Below are positions 1-7,602 of a DNA stretch of 13,031 bases, piece after piece; the first letter of the stretch is position 1, and every line of letters starts with the position of its first letter. This stretch comes from an uncultured Collinsella sp. (GTDB taxonomy: Bacteria; Actinomycetota; Coriobacteriia; Coriobacteriales; Coriobacteriaceae): positions 1-13,031 of the forward strand of contig UQIL01000039.1 of NCBI GenBank assembly GCA_900541025.1, given 5' to 3'. The position numbers were made by a program, and so were the translations under genes. The notes under the pieces were generated by a model, which saw only the letters and a list, made by a program, of their open reading frames with translations, was not told the origin of the DNA and made no database searches.

Positions 1-872
1 GGGCCGAAGGCCGCCTGCGGGGCGCGTGCCCGCAAACGTCCGCGGGCACGCGCGCCGCAGGGCTTGTGCTCGCCGTGGCGCTTCCGCTTGCGTGTGGGCT
101 TTTGACCTGGGGAATCCTGCATCTTTGCGGCATGGTTCACTCCGGCTTGCGCTTCGTGGCCGAGGCATGGGTAAGCTATCAGATTCTCGCGGCATGCGAG
201 CTTCGCCGCCAGAGCCTGGCCGTGGCCCGCGCGTTCTCGAAGGGCGGCCTTGTCGCGGCTCGCGAAGCCGTCGGGCTCATCGTGGGACGCGACACGTCTG
301 TTCTCGACGAGCAGGGCGTTGCGCGCGCCGCCGTGGAAACGGTGGCGGAGAACGCGAGCGACGGCGTCATCGCGCCGCTTTTCTACCTTATGATCGGGGG
401 TGCGCCCTTGGGCATGGCGTACAAGGCGGTGAACACGCTCGACAGCATGGTGGGCTACAAAAATGAGCGCTACATCGACTTCGGCTGCGCCTCGGCGCGC
501 CTCGACGATGCGGTGAACTGGATTCCCTCGCGCTTATCGGCCCTGCTCATGATCGCCGTGTGCCCGATCGTCGGGCTCGACGCGCGCGGGGCGGCGCGCA
601 TCTGGCGCCGCGACAGGCGTCGCCATGCGAGCCCCAACTCGGCGCAGACCGAGTCAGCGTGCGCGGGCGCGCTCGGGCTGCGCCTGGCGGGACCCGCGGT
701 GTATTTCGGCAAGCTCGTTGAGAAACCGACGATAGGCGACGCGTCCCGCGAAATCGAGTGGGGCGACATCGCACGGGCGACAAGGCTCATGCTCGCCGCG
801 TCCGTATGCGCGCTCGTCGTCTTCGGCGCCGCGCGCGCGGCGGTCGTGCTCGCCGTGGGGGCGATGGCATGA
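1..872 (+). CDS. cbiB: Adenosylcobinamide-phosphate synthase CbiB (5' end outside window)
   Basis: Integral membrane enzyme that joins the aminopropanol (phosphate) arm to adenosylcobyric acid late in B12 synthesis. The reading frame (first full codon at base 3) is open from the window edge, and 289 residues are visible. By comparison with the Salmonella protein (about 319 residues, recalled), roughly the first 30-40 residues are missing, so the GTG at 66 is an internal codon and not the start. Family landmarks are VGRDTS, AAVETVAENASDGVIAPLF, GGAPLGMAYKAVNTLDSMVGYKN, the ASPNSAQTESACAGALG stretch and a C-terminal KPTIGD. Hydrophobic segments occur near the visible N-terminus, around the GVIAPLFYLMIGGAP region, and at the C-terminus. 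The stop TGA overlaps the cobD start as ATGA. Some systems call this gene cobD, which should not be confused with the next gene. The assignment is firm; only the start is unknown. Confidence 0.95.
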   Translation, partial: AEGRLRGACPQTSAGTRAAGLVLAVALPLACGLLTWGILHLCGMVHSGLRFVAEAWVSYQILAACELRRQSLAVARAFSKGGLVAAREAVGLIVGRDTSVLDEQGVARAAVETVAENASDGVIAPLFYLMIGGAPLGMAYKAVNTLDSMVGYKNERYIDFGCASARLDDAVNWIPSRLSALLMIAVCPIVGLDARGAARIWRRDRRRHASPNSAQTESACAGALGLRLAGPAVYFGKLVEKPTIGDASREIEWGDIARATRLMLAASVCALVVFGAARAAVVLAVGAMA

Positions 873-2092
873 GGGAAGACCACGCCGCGCCCCAGGCTGC
901 CGGGGGAATCCTGCGCGCCCGTACGCATGGGGGCAGCTCGCAATCGCTCGGCATCGCTTGCGAAGGGGGCGCCTCCGACCTCATTGACTTCTCGGTGAAC
1001 GTGAATCCGGCAGGCCCCTCGCCGCGCGCCGTCGCCGCAGCTTGCAAGGCGCTTTCTCGAATCGACGCCTACCCCGATAGGGAAAGCCTCGCACTCGTTC
1101 GCGCCCTAGGGCGCGCCCAGGGCATTCCCGAAGATACTATCGTCTGCGGCGCGGGCGCGTCTGACATCATCTGGCGGCTCGCCGCGGCGGTACGCCCGAA
1201 ACGCATCGTCGTGTGCGCGCCGACGTTCTCTGAATATGCGGAGGCGGCATCGTACTACGGTGCATGCGTGCAGGAGTTCCCGCTCTCCGAGGCGGATGAC
1301 TTCGACGTGCCCGCCTCCTTCGCCCGCGCGATCGAGGGGCCGGGAGACGTGGCGTACCTCTGCAATCCGAACAACCCGACGGGGCGCCTCGTCGACCCCC
1401 GCGTGATCGATGCCGCGGCTTGCCGCTGCGAGCAGGTGGGCGCACTGCTCGTCGTGGACGAGTGCTTCCTCGGATTTGCGCCCGACGCCCGCGAAAGGAG
1501 CGTGGCCGCACGCGCCGCGTGTTCGCACCATGTGGCCGTGCTCTCCGCGTTCACCAAGCTCTACGGAATGGCAGGGTTGCGGTTGGGGTATCTGATCAGC
1601 GGAAACGCCCAACTCATCGAGGGGATTCGTCGGGCGGGGCAGGCGTGGCCCGTCTCCTCGGTCGCCGAGGCCGCGGGCATCGCCGCCCTGGAAGACGTCG
1701 AATACGTCTCGCGCACGCGCGATGTATTGGCGGGCGAGCGAGCGTGGCTTTCCCACGAGCTCTCCTCGCTCGGGCTTTCCGTCGTGCCGTCGGATGCGAA
1801 CTTCCTTTTAGTCCGCACGCCGGCGAAAGACATCCCCGAGCGCCTGTATAAACAGGGGGTTTTGGTCCGCACGTGCGACTCGTTTTCGATACTGTCCCGT
1901 TTCTGGTGCCGTGTCGCCGTGCGCACGCACAAGGAGAATGCCCGGCTTGCGATGGCGTTCAGCCGCGCGCTTCGGGCGGAAGGCGCATCGGGCGAAGGCG
2001 AACCCGACGAACGGGGCGGCGCTTCTTGCAGCGGCGCTATGGCGGGCGCGGATGGCCGAGGCTCGGCGAAGGAGGTCGATACCCGTGGGTAG
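869..2092 (+). CDS. cobD: L-threonine-O-3-phosphate decarboxylase CobD
   Basis: PLP enzyme of the histidinol-phosphate aminotransferase-like fold. It makes (R)-1-amino-2-propanol phosphate, the arm that CbiB attaches to the corrin. With the ATG at 869, overlapping the cbiB stop, the protein has 407 residues. Visible features are DFSVNVNP near residue 40, YLCNPNNPTG (163-172), VVDECFLGF (195-203), and SAFTKLYGMAGLRLGY with the Schiff-base lysine at 230. A late VRTHKEN holds the arginine expected to bind the substrate carboxylate or phosphate. The frame stays open upstream to 758, but that extension lies inside cbiB and is rejected. The last 35-40 residues (from about 370) are Gly/Ala/Glu/Arg-rich and have no counterpart in the roughly 360-residue family proteins I know. 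They run over the region holding the cbiP ribosome site. A plain histidinol-phosphate aminotransferase is the alternative, but the operon makes CobD far more likely. Confidence 0.93.
   Translation: MREDHAAPQAAGGILRARTHGGSSQSLGIACEGGASDLIDFSVNVNPAGPSPRAVAAACKALSRIDAYPDRESLALVRALGRAQGIPEDTIVCGAGASDIIWRLAAAVRPKRIVVCAPTFSEYAEAASYYGACVQEFPLSEADDFDVPASFARAIEGPGDVAYLCNPNNPTGRLVDPRVIDAAACRCEQVGALLVVDECFLGFAPDARERSVAARAACSHHVAVLSAFTKLYGMAGLRLGYLISGNAQLIEGIRRAGQAWPVSSVAEAAGIAALEDVEYVSRTRDVLAGERAWLSHELSSLGLSVVPSDANFLLVRTPAKDIPERLYKQGVLVRTCDSFSILSRFWCRVAVRTHKENARLAMAFSRALRAEGASGEGEPDERGGASCSGAMAGADGRGSAKEVDTRG
2069..2075 (+). promoter_or_regulatory. Ribosome binding site for cbiP
   Basis: The string AAGGAGG ends 9 bases before a GTG at 2085. 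This selects the GTG over the more distal in-frame starts (from 1911) and over the ATG at 2106, which would place the nucleotide-binding strand right at the N-terminus. The site lies inside the last codons of cobD, so the two genes are likely coupled in translation. Confidence 0.75.
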
Positions 2093-3584
2093 GGCGAAGC
2101 CCATCATGATCCAGGGCACCATGTCGAACGCCGGGAAGAGCCTGCTTGCGGCGGGGCTGTGCCGTGTGCTTTCGCAGGACGGCCTGCGCGTGGCTCCCTT
2201 CAAGAGCCAGAACATGGCGCTCAACAGCGGTGTCACGGCCGACGGGCTCGAGATGGGGCGCGCTCAGATCATGCAGGCCGAGGCGTGCGGCATCGCGCCC
2301 GACGTGCGCATGAACCCCATCCTGCTCAAGCCCGAAAGCGATCACCGAAGCCAGCTCATCGTGGCCGGCAAGGCGCAGGGAGCCTTCGCTGCGAGGGACT
2401 ACTTCGCGCGAAAGAAGGCGCTCATGCCGCAGATTTTGGAGGCGTTCGATTCGCTCGCGGAGGAAAACGACGTCATCGTCATCGAGGGCGCCGGCAGTCC
2501 CGTCGAAATCAACCTTGCCGAAAACGACATCGTCAACATGGGGCTCGCGCGCGCCGTGTCCTCCCCCGTGCTGCTCGCGGGCGACATCGACCCAGGCGGG
2601 GTGTTTGCCCAGCTCTACGGCACGGTCGCGCTCCTTGCGCCCGAGGACCGCGCGCTTTTGCGGGGGCTTATGGTGAACAAGTTCCGCGGCGATGTGGAAA
2701 TCCTGCGTCCGGGTTTGGCTCCGCTCGAGAAAATGTGCGGGGTTCCCGTCGTGGGGGTCGTGCCGTATCTTACGCTCGACCTGGACGACGAGGACTCGCT
2801 CGCGCCGCGCCTAACTGCCCGCGAGGCGCGCGGCGTCATCGACGTCGCCGTCGTGCGCCTTCCGCATCTGTCGAACTTCACCGACTTCGACCCGCTTTCG
2901 CGCGTGCCCGGCATGGGCGTGCGCTACGTTTCCTCGACGACCGATCTGGGCCGACCCGACCTGGTGGTGCTTCCCGGCTCGAAGTCCACGGTCGACGACG
3001 CGCGCTGGCTTGCGGCTAGCGGCATCGGAGCCTGTGTACGCGCGCTTTCGGGCGCGGGCACGCCGGTGCTCGGCATATGCGGAGGCTACCAGCTTTTGGG
3101 AGACGAGCTTTCGGACCCGCACGGCAGGGAAGGCGCTGGCACCGCGCGCGGGCTCGGGCTCATCCCTGCAAGTACGGTGTTCAAGGAGGAAAAGCGCCTC
3201 GCCCAGTCGGAGCTGCGCATCACGGGCGCCCAAGGCGCGTTCTCGGTGTGGAACGGCATGACGGCGCGTGGGTACGAGATTCACGACGGAGAAACGACCG
3301 TCTCCTGCGCCCCTGCGGGCACGAATGGCGGCAAACCAGAAGGCGCGGCCTGCGGAAACGTGTTCGGAACCTATCTCCACGGCCTGTTCGACGAACCGGG
3401 GGTGGCGCTCGCCCTCGCGCGCTCGCTCGCGCGCATGCGTGGCCTGCCCGAGAGCGTCGTGGGTGCTGCGGGCGCGGCGTCCGCGGCCGATCACCGTGCG
3501 CGCGAGTTCGACCGCCTGGCCGACTCCGTGCGCGGGGCGCTCGACATGGAGTATGTCTACCGCATTATCGAGGAGGGCGTATGA
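2085..3584 (+). CDS. cbiP: Cobyric acid synthase CbiP/CobQ
   Basis: ATP- and glutamine-dependent amidase that converts four side-chain carboxylates (b, d, e and g) of adenosylcobyrinic a,c-diamide to amides, giving adenosylcobyric acid. With the GTG start at 2085 it has 499 residues, the usual length. The N-terminal dethiobiotin-synthetase-like domain shows IMIQGTMSNAGKS (7-19), PFKSQNMALNS (38-48), VIEGAGSPVEINL (132-144), DIDPGGVFAQLYGT (167-180) and MVNKFRGD. The C-terminal class I glutamine amidotransferase domain has the nucleophile Cys332 in VLGICGGYQLLG and His432 in GTYLHGLFD. The start overlaps the end of cobD by 8 bases, and the stop overlaps the cobA start (ATGA). CobB/CbiA is the nearest alternative, but the SQNMALN signature and the start context fit CbiP. 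Confidence 0.96.
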   Translation: MGRAKPIMIQGTMSNAGKSLLAAGLCRVLSQDGLRVAPFKSQNMALNSGVTADGLEMGRAQIMQAEACGIAPDVRMNPILLKPESDHRSQLIVAGKAQGAFAARDYFARKKALMPQILEAFDSLAEENDVIVIEGAGSPVEINLAENDIVNMGLARAVSSPVLLAGDIDPGGVFAQLYGTVALLAPEDRALLRGLMVNKFRGDVEILRPGLAPLEKMCGVPVVGVVPYLTLDLDDEDSLAPRLTAREARGVIDVAVVRLPHLSNFTDFDPLSRVPGMGVRYVSSTTDLGRPDLVVLPGSKSTVDDARWLAASGIGACVRALSGAGTPVLGICGGYQLLGDELSDPHGREGAGTARGLGLIPASTVFKEEKRLAQSELRITGAQGAFSVWNGMTARGYEIHDGETTVSCAPAGTNGGKPEGAACGNVFGTYLHGLFDEPGVALALARSLARMRGLPESVVGAAGAASAADHRAREFDRLADSVRGALDMEYVYRIIEEGV

Positions 3585-4096
3585 TCCACGTGTATCATGG
3601 CGACGGCAAAGGCAAGACCACGGCGGCGATGGGCCTCGCCCTTCGCATGCTCGCCGCAGGCCGCCGCGTCGTCGTCGTGCAGTTCCTGAAAGACGGCGAA
3701 AGCGGGGAGGTGCGCCTGCTCGCCGAGCATTTCGGCGTGCCCGTGTTCGCGGGGAAGGCGTCGGACAAGTTTACCTGGTCCATGACGTCGGAAGAACTTG
3801 CCGCGACGCGCGAGCTGCACGATGGGAACCTCGCTTCCGCCCTCGCCGAGCTCGAGGGCGCGCAGGAGGGGCTGCTCGTGCTCGACGAGGCGCTCGACGC
3901 GCTTTCGAAGGGGCTTGTCGACGAGGCGCTCGTGGACCGCGCGCTCGATATGTCCGCGCGCGGCGTCGAAGTAGCGCTCACCGGGCGCGCGCCTTCCCGC
4001 AAGATCGTGGAGAAGGCCGACTACATAACCGAGATGCGGTGCGAGAAACACCCCTACGAGCAGGGGATATGTGCAAGGGAAGGAGTGGAGTACTAG
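3581..4096 (+). CDS. cobA: Corrinoid adenosyltransferase, CobA/BtuR/CobO type
   Basis: Transfers the 5'-deoxyadenosyl group from ATP to cob(I)yrinic acid a,c-diamide or other corrinoids, supplying the substrate CbiP acts on. It has 171 residues, somewhat shorter than the roughly 196-residue Salmonella CobA, because it lacks the N-terminal extension before the P-loop. The ATG at 3581 overlaps the cbiP stop, with AGGAGGG at 3571-3577 as ribosome site. The CobA-type P-loop GDGKGKTT is at residues 7-14. It is followed by VVVQFLK (31-37), LLVLDE (98-103), TGR (134-136), the ADYITEM strand (146-152), and the family-typical ending KHPYEQGICAREGVEY. The PduO and EutT families lack this layout. The name is given in the Salmonella sense, since cobA means a different enzyme in Pseudomonas. 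Confidence 0.95.
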   Translation: MIHVYHGDGKGKTTAAMGLALRMLAAGRRVVVVQFLKDGESGEVRLLAEHFGVPVFAGKASDKFTWSMTSEELAATRELHDGNLASALAELEGAQEGLLVLDEALDALSKGLVDEALVDRALDMSARGVEVALTGRAPSRKIVEKADYITEMRCEKHPYEQGICAREGVEY

Positions 4097-4738
4097 ATGG
4101 ATTCCAAGGAGATGGCGCCCGGCGACATCGAGCGGCGCAGCTTCGAGATCATCACCGAAGAGCTCGGCGGCCGCACGTTCCCGCCGCTCGAAGAGCCCGT
4201 CGTGAAGCGCGTCATCCACACCACTGCTGACTTCTCGTACGCCGATTCCCTCGTGTTCACCCATGACGCCGCGCACTGTGCGCTCGACGCACTGCGCGCA
4301 GGGGCCACGGTGCTCACCGACACGAACATGGCGCTCGCAGGCATAAGCAAGCCCGCGCTCGCTAAGATCGGCTGCCAGGCCGTGTGCTACATGGCCGACC
4401 CGGATGTCGCCGCAACGGCGCGCGCCGCGGGCACGACTCGCGCCGTTGCGAGCATGGACAAAGCTTGTGGCATCGAGGGTCCGCTCATCGTGGCCGTCGG
4501 CAACGCTCCCACAGCACTTCTGCGCCTCGCCGAGCTCATGGACGCGGGGAAGATCTCGCCCGCGCTCGTCGTTGGGGTGCCGGTTGGGTTTGTGAACGTG
4601 GTCGAGGCGAAAGAGGAGCTACTCGCGCGACGCGTGCCGGCCATCGTCGCGAGGGGTCGCAAGGGCGGCTCGACCGTGGCGGCCGCCATTATGAACGCGC
4701 TGCTCTACGAGATCACGCGCCCAGGCGGCCCGAAGTGA
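4097..4738 (+). CDS. cbiC: Precorrin-8X / cobalt-precorrin-8 methylmutase CbiC/CobH
   Basis: Moves a methyl group from C-11 to C-12 of the corrin macrocycle, giving (cobalt-)hydrogenobyrinate/cobyrinate. The 213 residues match the family length. The ATG at 4097 directly abuts the cobA stop, and AGGAG (4081-4085) sits 11 bases upstream. VVKRVIHTTADF carries the conserved histidine (His41) regarded as the catalytic acid in CobH. Other family landmarks are LRAGATVLTDTNMALAGI (66-83), GPLIVAVGNAPTALLRL (128-144) and VVGVPVGFVNVVEAKEEL (158-175). The sequence does not show whether the aerobic or anaerobic branch is used. The cbi-style set and the likely anaerobic host favour the cobalt-precorrin version. 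Its stop overlaps the GTG of cbiJ (GTGA). Confidence 0.95.
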   Translation: MDSKEMAPGDIERRSFEIITEELGGRTFPPLEEPVVKRVIHTTADFSYADSLVFTHDAAHCALDALRAGATVLTDTNMALAGISKPALAKIGCQAVCYMADPDVAATARAAGTTRAVASMDKACGIEGPLIVAVGNAPTALLRLAELMDAGKISPALVVGVPVGFVNVVEAKEELLARRVPAIVARGRKGGSTVAAAIMNALLYEITRPGGPK

Positions 4739-5508
4739 CGGCGCCCGCATCCGCGCCGGCGCTGCGCATCTTCGCCGGCACCACCGAGGGCCGCCTTCTG
4801 TGCGAATGGGCGAGCGGGGCGGGCATCCCCGCCCGTGCCTACGCGGCAACCGAGTACGGAGGCGAGCTTTTGGGCGAGCTTCCGGGCATCGAGGTGCATG
4901 CGGGCAGGCTCGACGAGGCCGACATGGAGCGCGAGCTTTCCGGCGCGCGCATCGTCGTCGACGCCACGCATCCCTTCGCTACGCTCGCAAGCGGCATCAT
5001 CCGGGCCGCTTCGCTCGCCGTGGGTGCACGATGCCTGCGCCTTGCGCGCCCGGTCGAGGCGCTACCCAAAGGCGTCGTGTCGGTCGCGTCGATCGCCTGC
5101 GCGGCGCGCTTTCTCTCCGAGAACCCGGGTCGCGCGCTTCTCACGACGGGGAGCAAGGAGCTTGCTCCCTACACGCGCGTCGCCGATTTCGCGGAGCGCT
5201 TCTTCGTGCGTGTTCTCCCGCTGCCCGGTGCTATAACGAAGTGCATCGACGCGGGGTTTTCGCCGTCGCACGTCATCGGCATGCAGGGGCCCTTCACCCG
5301 CGAGCTCAACGAGGCGATGCTTCGGCAGGTGGGCGCCCAGTGGCTTGTGACCAAGGACTCGGGAACCGTAGGTGGCACGGCCGAGAAAATCGCCTCCGCG
5401 CGCGACGTGGGAGCGCGCTGTATCGTGGTCGCCCGTCCCGCCGAGGGAGGCGGGGGCCTTTCGCTTCGGGAAGTGGAAGACGCGCTCTTACGGGAGTTCA
5501 CGCGCTAG
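4735..5508 (+). CDS. cbiJ: Precorrin-6A / cobalt-precorrin-6A reductase CbiJ/CobK
   Basis: NAD(P)H-dependent reductase that reduces the corrin macrocycle between C-18 and C-19. The start is taken as the GTG at 4735, overlapping the cbiC stop as GTGA. This gives 257 residues, in line with the roughly 250 of the family. No clear Shine-Dalgarno is visible, so translation probably depends on coupling to cbiC. Family motifs are RIFAGTTEGR (11-20, Rossmann-type nucleotide site), VVDATHPFA (74-82), LLTTGSKEL (135-143), VIGMQGPF (180-187) and LVTKDSGTVGGTAEKI (204-219). A longer frame open back to 4384 lies inside cbiC and is rejected. This is the last gene of the operon seen here, and its stop codon is embedded in a GC-rich hairpin. 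Confidence 0.94.
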   Translation: MTAPASAPALRIFAGTTEGRLLCEWASGAGIPARAYAATEYGGELLGELPGIEVHAGRLDEADMERELSGARIVVDATHPFATLASGIIRAASLAVGARCLRLARPVEALPKGVVSVASIACAARFLSENPGRALLTTGSKELAPYTRVADFAERFFVRVLPLPGAITKCIDAGFSPSHVIGMQGPFTRELNEAMLRQVGAQWLVTKDSGTVGGTAEKIASARDVGARCIVVARPAEGGGGLSLREVEDALLREFTR

Positions 5509-5533
5509 GCGCTCGCCGCGCCTAGGGCCCTTT
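5505..5533 (+). terminator. Probable terminator of the cobalamin operon
   Basis: CTAGGCGC (5505-5512) and GCGCCTAG (5518-5525) form a perfect 8-bp stem with a 5-base loop. The stem covers the cbiJ stop codon (TAG, 5506-5508). It is followed by GGCCCTTTAAT, so the U-tract is short and weak. Position at the end of a six-gene operon supports termination, but efficiency is uncertain and Rho may be involved. Confidence 0.5.
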
Positions 5534-5536
5534 AAT

Positions 5537-5605
5537 AAGTTGCGGTGAAATAGTGTCTGTTTTTGCTGCTTGATAGCATATTCAGTCCCTAATTCACCGC
5601 AACTT
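5537..5605. repeat. 69-bp palindromic intergenic element
   Basis: The ends AAGTTGCGGTGAA (5537-5549) and TTCACCGCAACTT (5593-5605) are perfect 13-bp inverted copies. Symmetry continues inward: the outer 23 bases of each half match with three mismatches, and a small TGCT...AGCA hairpin sits near the centre. It lies between convergent genes (cbiJ and the permease) with no T-run on either side, so it is not a classical terminator. It resembles a REP-like or MITE-like dispersed repeat, but only one copy is in this window, so that class is an inference. A bidirectional transcription barrier is another possibility. Confidence 0.6.
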
Positions 5606-5617
5606 GTTGGTGGTGGC

Positions 5618-6832
5618 TTACTGGTAGCGTAGGCACTCCACCGGGTCGAGTTTTGCCGCGCGGCGAGCGGGGTAGAAGCCAAAGATTACTCCGATGCCGA
5701 CGGAGACGGCGAAGGCCAGCAGCACCGTGGCGATTGAAAAGCTCGGTGTGATTTGCCCGCTGGCACCGAGCTCGCCGAGAACCCCTGATCCTGCGGCAAA
5801 CATCGCAAGAGCCCAGGCCAGCAGATAGCCAATCAGGACACCCAGCAGACCGCCGGTGATGCACAATGCCGAAGACTCGGCTAAAAACTGCGCGGTGATA
5901 TCGCGACGACTGGCGCCCAGGGCACGGCGAATACCGATCTCGCGGATGCGCTCAGTCACGTTGGTGAGCATCATATTCATAATGCCGATACCGCCGACAA
6001 GCAGCGAGATGCTGGCGACAGCGCCCATGATGAGTGAGAACGCGCCCATAAAGGAGTTGAGTGCATCGATGGCGCTTTTCATGGATGTCGCCGATACACT
6101 GTCGTACTCATCCTCCTCCTCGATGCCCTTCATCGCGCGCACCTTGGACTCGATGGTCTTACAAAGCTCATCCATGTCCGTGCCCTCGGCGGCAAGTGCC
6201 GTCACGCTGGGGAATGAAGGATTCTCGTCGCTAAACAGCCCGGAGATGGTTTCGCGTGGCATATACAGCGTGAGCGAGCCCATGGAGTCGCTGCCGCCAT
6301 CAATCACGCCTACAATCTGCACTTCGCCGTTGGACACCTTAATAGTCTTGCCCACCGCGTCCTGTTCGTTGCCGTAAAGCTGATCGGCGCCGCCGCGGCT
6401 GATGAGCGCCACGCGCGAGCCTGATTGAGACTCGGCCTGGGAATAGGTACGCCCCGCAACGAGCTTGCTGGCCCCCACGGCGTCGAGCATGTCGCTATCG
6501 ACACCCTGTGCCATGACGGTATAGCTTTTATCGCCGGTCTTATACTCGGTATACGCGCTGTCGACAATGCCGATCTGCTCTATCTGCGGCACCAGTTTTT
6601 GAAGCTTCTCGATGTCCGACTCGGTGAGTTCTTGCGACGAATAGATTTGCACCATGCGTGCCGCATTGAGGCCCAGACTGTTAACCAGGCTGTTTTGGAT
6701 ACCGCCGATGAGCGAAGTCATGGCGATAACCGAGGCGATGCCGATGACAATGCCCAGGATGGTGAGCAGGCTGCGCCCCTTGTTGGCTTCGAGCGAGTGA
6801 AGGGCTTCCTGGATGAGATCGCGGGCGCTCAT
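5618..6832 (-). CDS. MacB-like ABC transporter permease (FtsX family)
   Basis: Membrane subunit of a MacB/YknZ/LolC-type mechanotransmission ABC exporter, 404 residues. One N-terminal membrane helix (about 21-43, LLTILGIVIGIASVIAM) is followed by a large extracytoplasmic MacB_PCD domain (about 45-260). Three C-terminal helices follow (about 264-288, 318-345, 367-387), with the ERIREIGIRRALGA coupling region (294-307) and the family-typical FGFYPARRAAKLDPVECLRY ending. This topology defines the MacB/FtsX superfamily. The ATG overlaps the stop of the ATPase gene (ATGA), with AAAGGAG about 7 bases upstream. The substrate cannot be read from sequence; relatives export antimicrobial peptides, toxins, macrolides or lipoproteins. 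It is the last gene of its operon. Confidence 0.92.
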   Translation of the reverse strand: MSARDLIQEALHSLEANKGRSLLTILGIVIGIASVIAMTSLIGGIQNSLVNSLGLNAARMVQIYSSQELTESDIEKLQKLVPQIEQIGIVDSAYTEYKTGDKSYTVMAQGVDSDMLDAVGASKLVAGRTYSQAESQSGSRVALISRGGADQLYGNEQDAVGKTIKVSNGEVQIVGVIDGGSDSMGSLTLYMPRETISGLFSDENPSFPSVTALAAEGTDMDELCKTIESKVRAMKGIEEEDEYDSVSATSMKSAIDALNSFMGAFSLIMGAVASISLLVGGIGIMNMMLTNVTERIREIGIRRALGASRRDITAQFLAESSALCITGGLLGVLIGYLLAWALAMFAAGSGVLGELGASGQITPSFSIATVLLAFAVSVGIGVIFGFYPARRAAKLDPVECLRYQ

Positions 6833-7602
6833 GCCACCACTCCTTTCGGCGGGTTGGCGGAGGCGGAAATCATGGGCAGGCTATCTACGGCGCTGCGCAG
6901 GGTCCGCGGTGCATGTGGAATATACGCGCCGTCGTGAATGCGACCGTCGCGGATGGTCACGGCACGGTCGGCCTCGGCGGCGATGCCGGGGTCGTGTGTG
7001 ATAAGCACGATGGTTTTGCCGCGCTCCTGGAGCCTATGGAAGGTCTCCATCACAAGCGCTCCAGTGGCGGAGTCTAGGTTTCCCGTCGGCTCATCGGCCA
7101 GGATGATGGGCGGGTCATTGACGAGGGCGCGCGCGATTGCGACGCGCTGCATCTGGCCGCCCGAGAGCTCGGATATGCGGTGGTCCCAGTGGTCGACGGG
7201 CAGCGTGACAGCCTGCAGCGCGTGCACGGCGCGCATTTCGCGCTGGCTACGGGGCACATTGGTGTAGGTCAGCGGCAGCATGACGTTTTCGATAACCGAC
7301 AGGCGCGGCAGCAGGTTGAAACTCTGAAAGACAAAGCCAATACTCAGGGCGCGAACTTCGGTGAGCTCGTCATCGTCAAGCTCGGCCACGTTGAGCCCTT
7401 GCAGGTAGTAGTCGCCCGCCGTCGGTTTGTCCAGGCAGCCCAGGATGTTCATGAGCGTTGACTTGCCCGAGCCCGAAGGGCCGGTAATAGCGACGAATTC
7501 GCCGCTCATCACCGCAAGGCTCACGTTGTGCAGGATATGGGCGCAGCCGGCCTCGCTCTCAAAGATGCGGTGCACGTTGCGAATGTCGATGACGGGACGC
7601 AT
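6829..7602 (-). CDS. ABC transporter ATP-binding protein, MacB/LolD type
   Basis: Cytoplasmic ATPase that powers the adjacent permease, 257 residues. Walker A GPSGSGKST is at 41-49, the Q-loop glutamine is in FVFQSFNLLP (Gln93), and the signature LSGGQMQRVAIARAL is at 146-160. Walker B is IILADEPTGNLDS (166-178) and the switch histidine is His203 in ITHD. The Q-loop context, ADEPTGNLDS and the ITHD switch are typical of the LolD/MacB/YknY family. The start at 7602 shares one base with the stop of the fusion-protein gene (TAATG), and a GAGG lies about 8 bases upstream. A C-terminal tail of about 30 residues follows the conserved core and is not recognised. Confidence 0.94.
   Translation of the reverse strand: MRPVIDIRNVHRIFESEAGCAHILHNVSLAVMSGEFVAITGPSGSGKSTLMNILGCLDKPTAGDYYLQGLNVAELDDDELTEVRALSIGFVFQSFNLLPRLSVIENVMLPLTYTNVPRSQREMRAVHALQAVTLPVDHWDHRISELSGGQMQRVAIARALVNDPPIILADEPTGNLDSATGALVMETFHRLQERGKTIVLITHDPGIAAEADRAVTIRDGRIHDGAYIPHAPRTLRSAVDSLPMISASANPPKGVVA

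Noticed and set aside
66..68. GTG at 66 as the start of cbiB
   Set aside because: The frame is open to the window edge, and the residues before it fit the expected N-terminal part of CbiB, so the gene simply begins outside the window.
1106..1756. 216-codon open frame on the minus strand inside cobD
   Set aside because: It lies fully antisense to a well-conserved PLP enzyme. Long antisense frames are expected at about 70% GC, and its translation is Arg/His-rich without a recognisable fold.
2811..3494. 227-codon minus-strand frame inside cbiP
   Set aside because: Antisense shadow of the conserved amidotransferase domain, with no ribosome site and no family motif.
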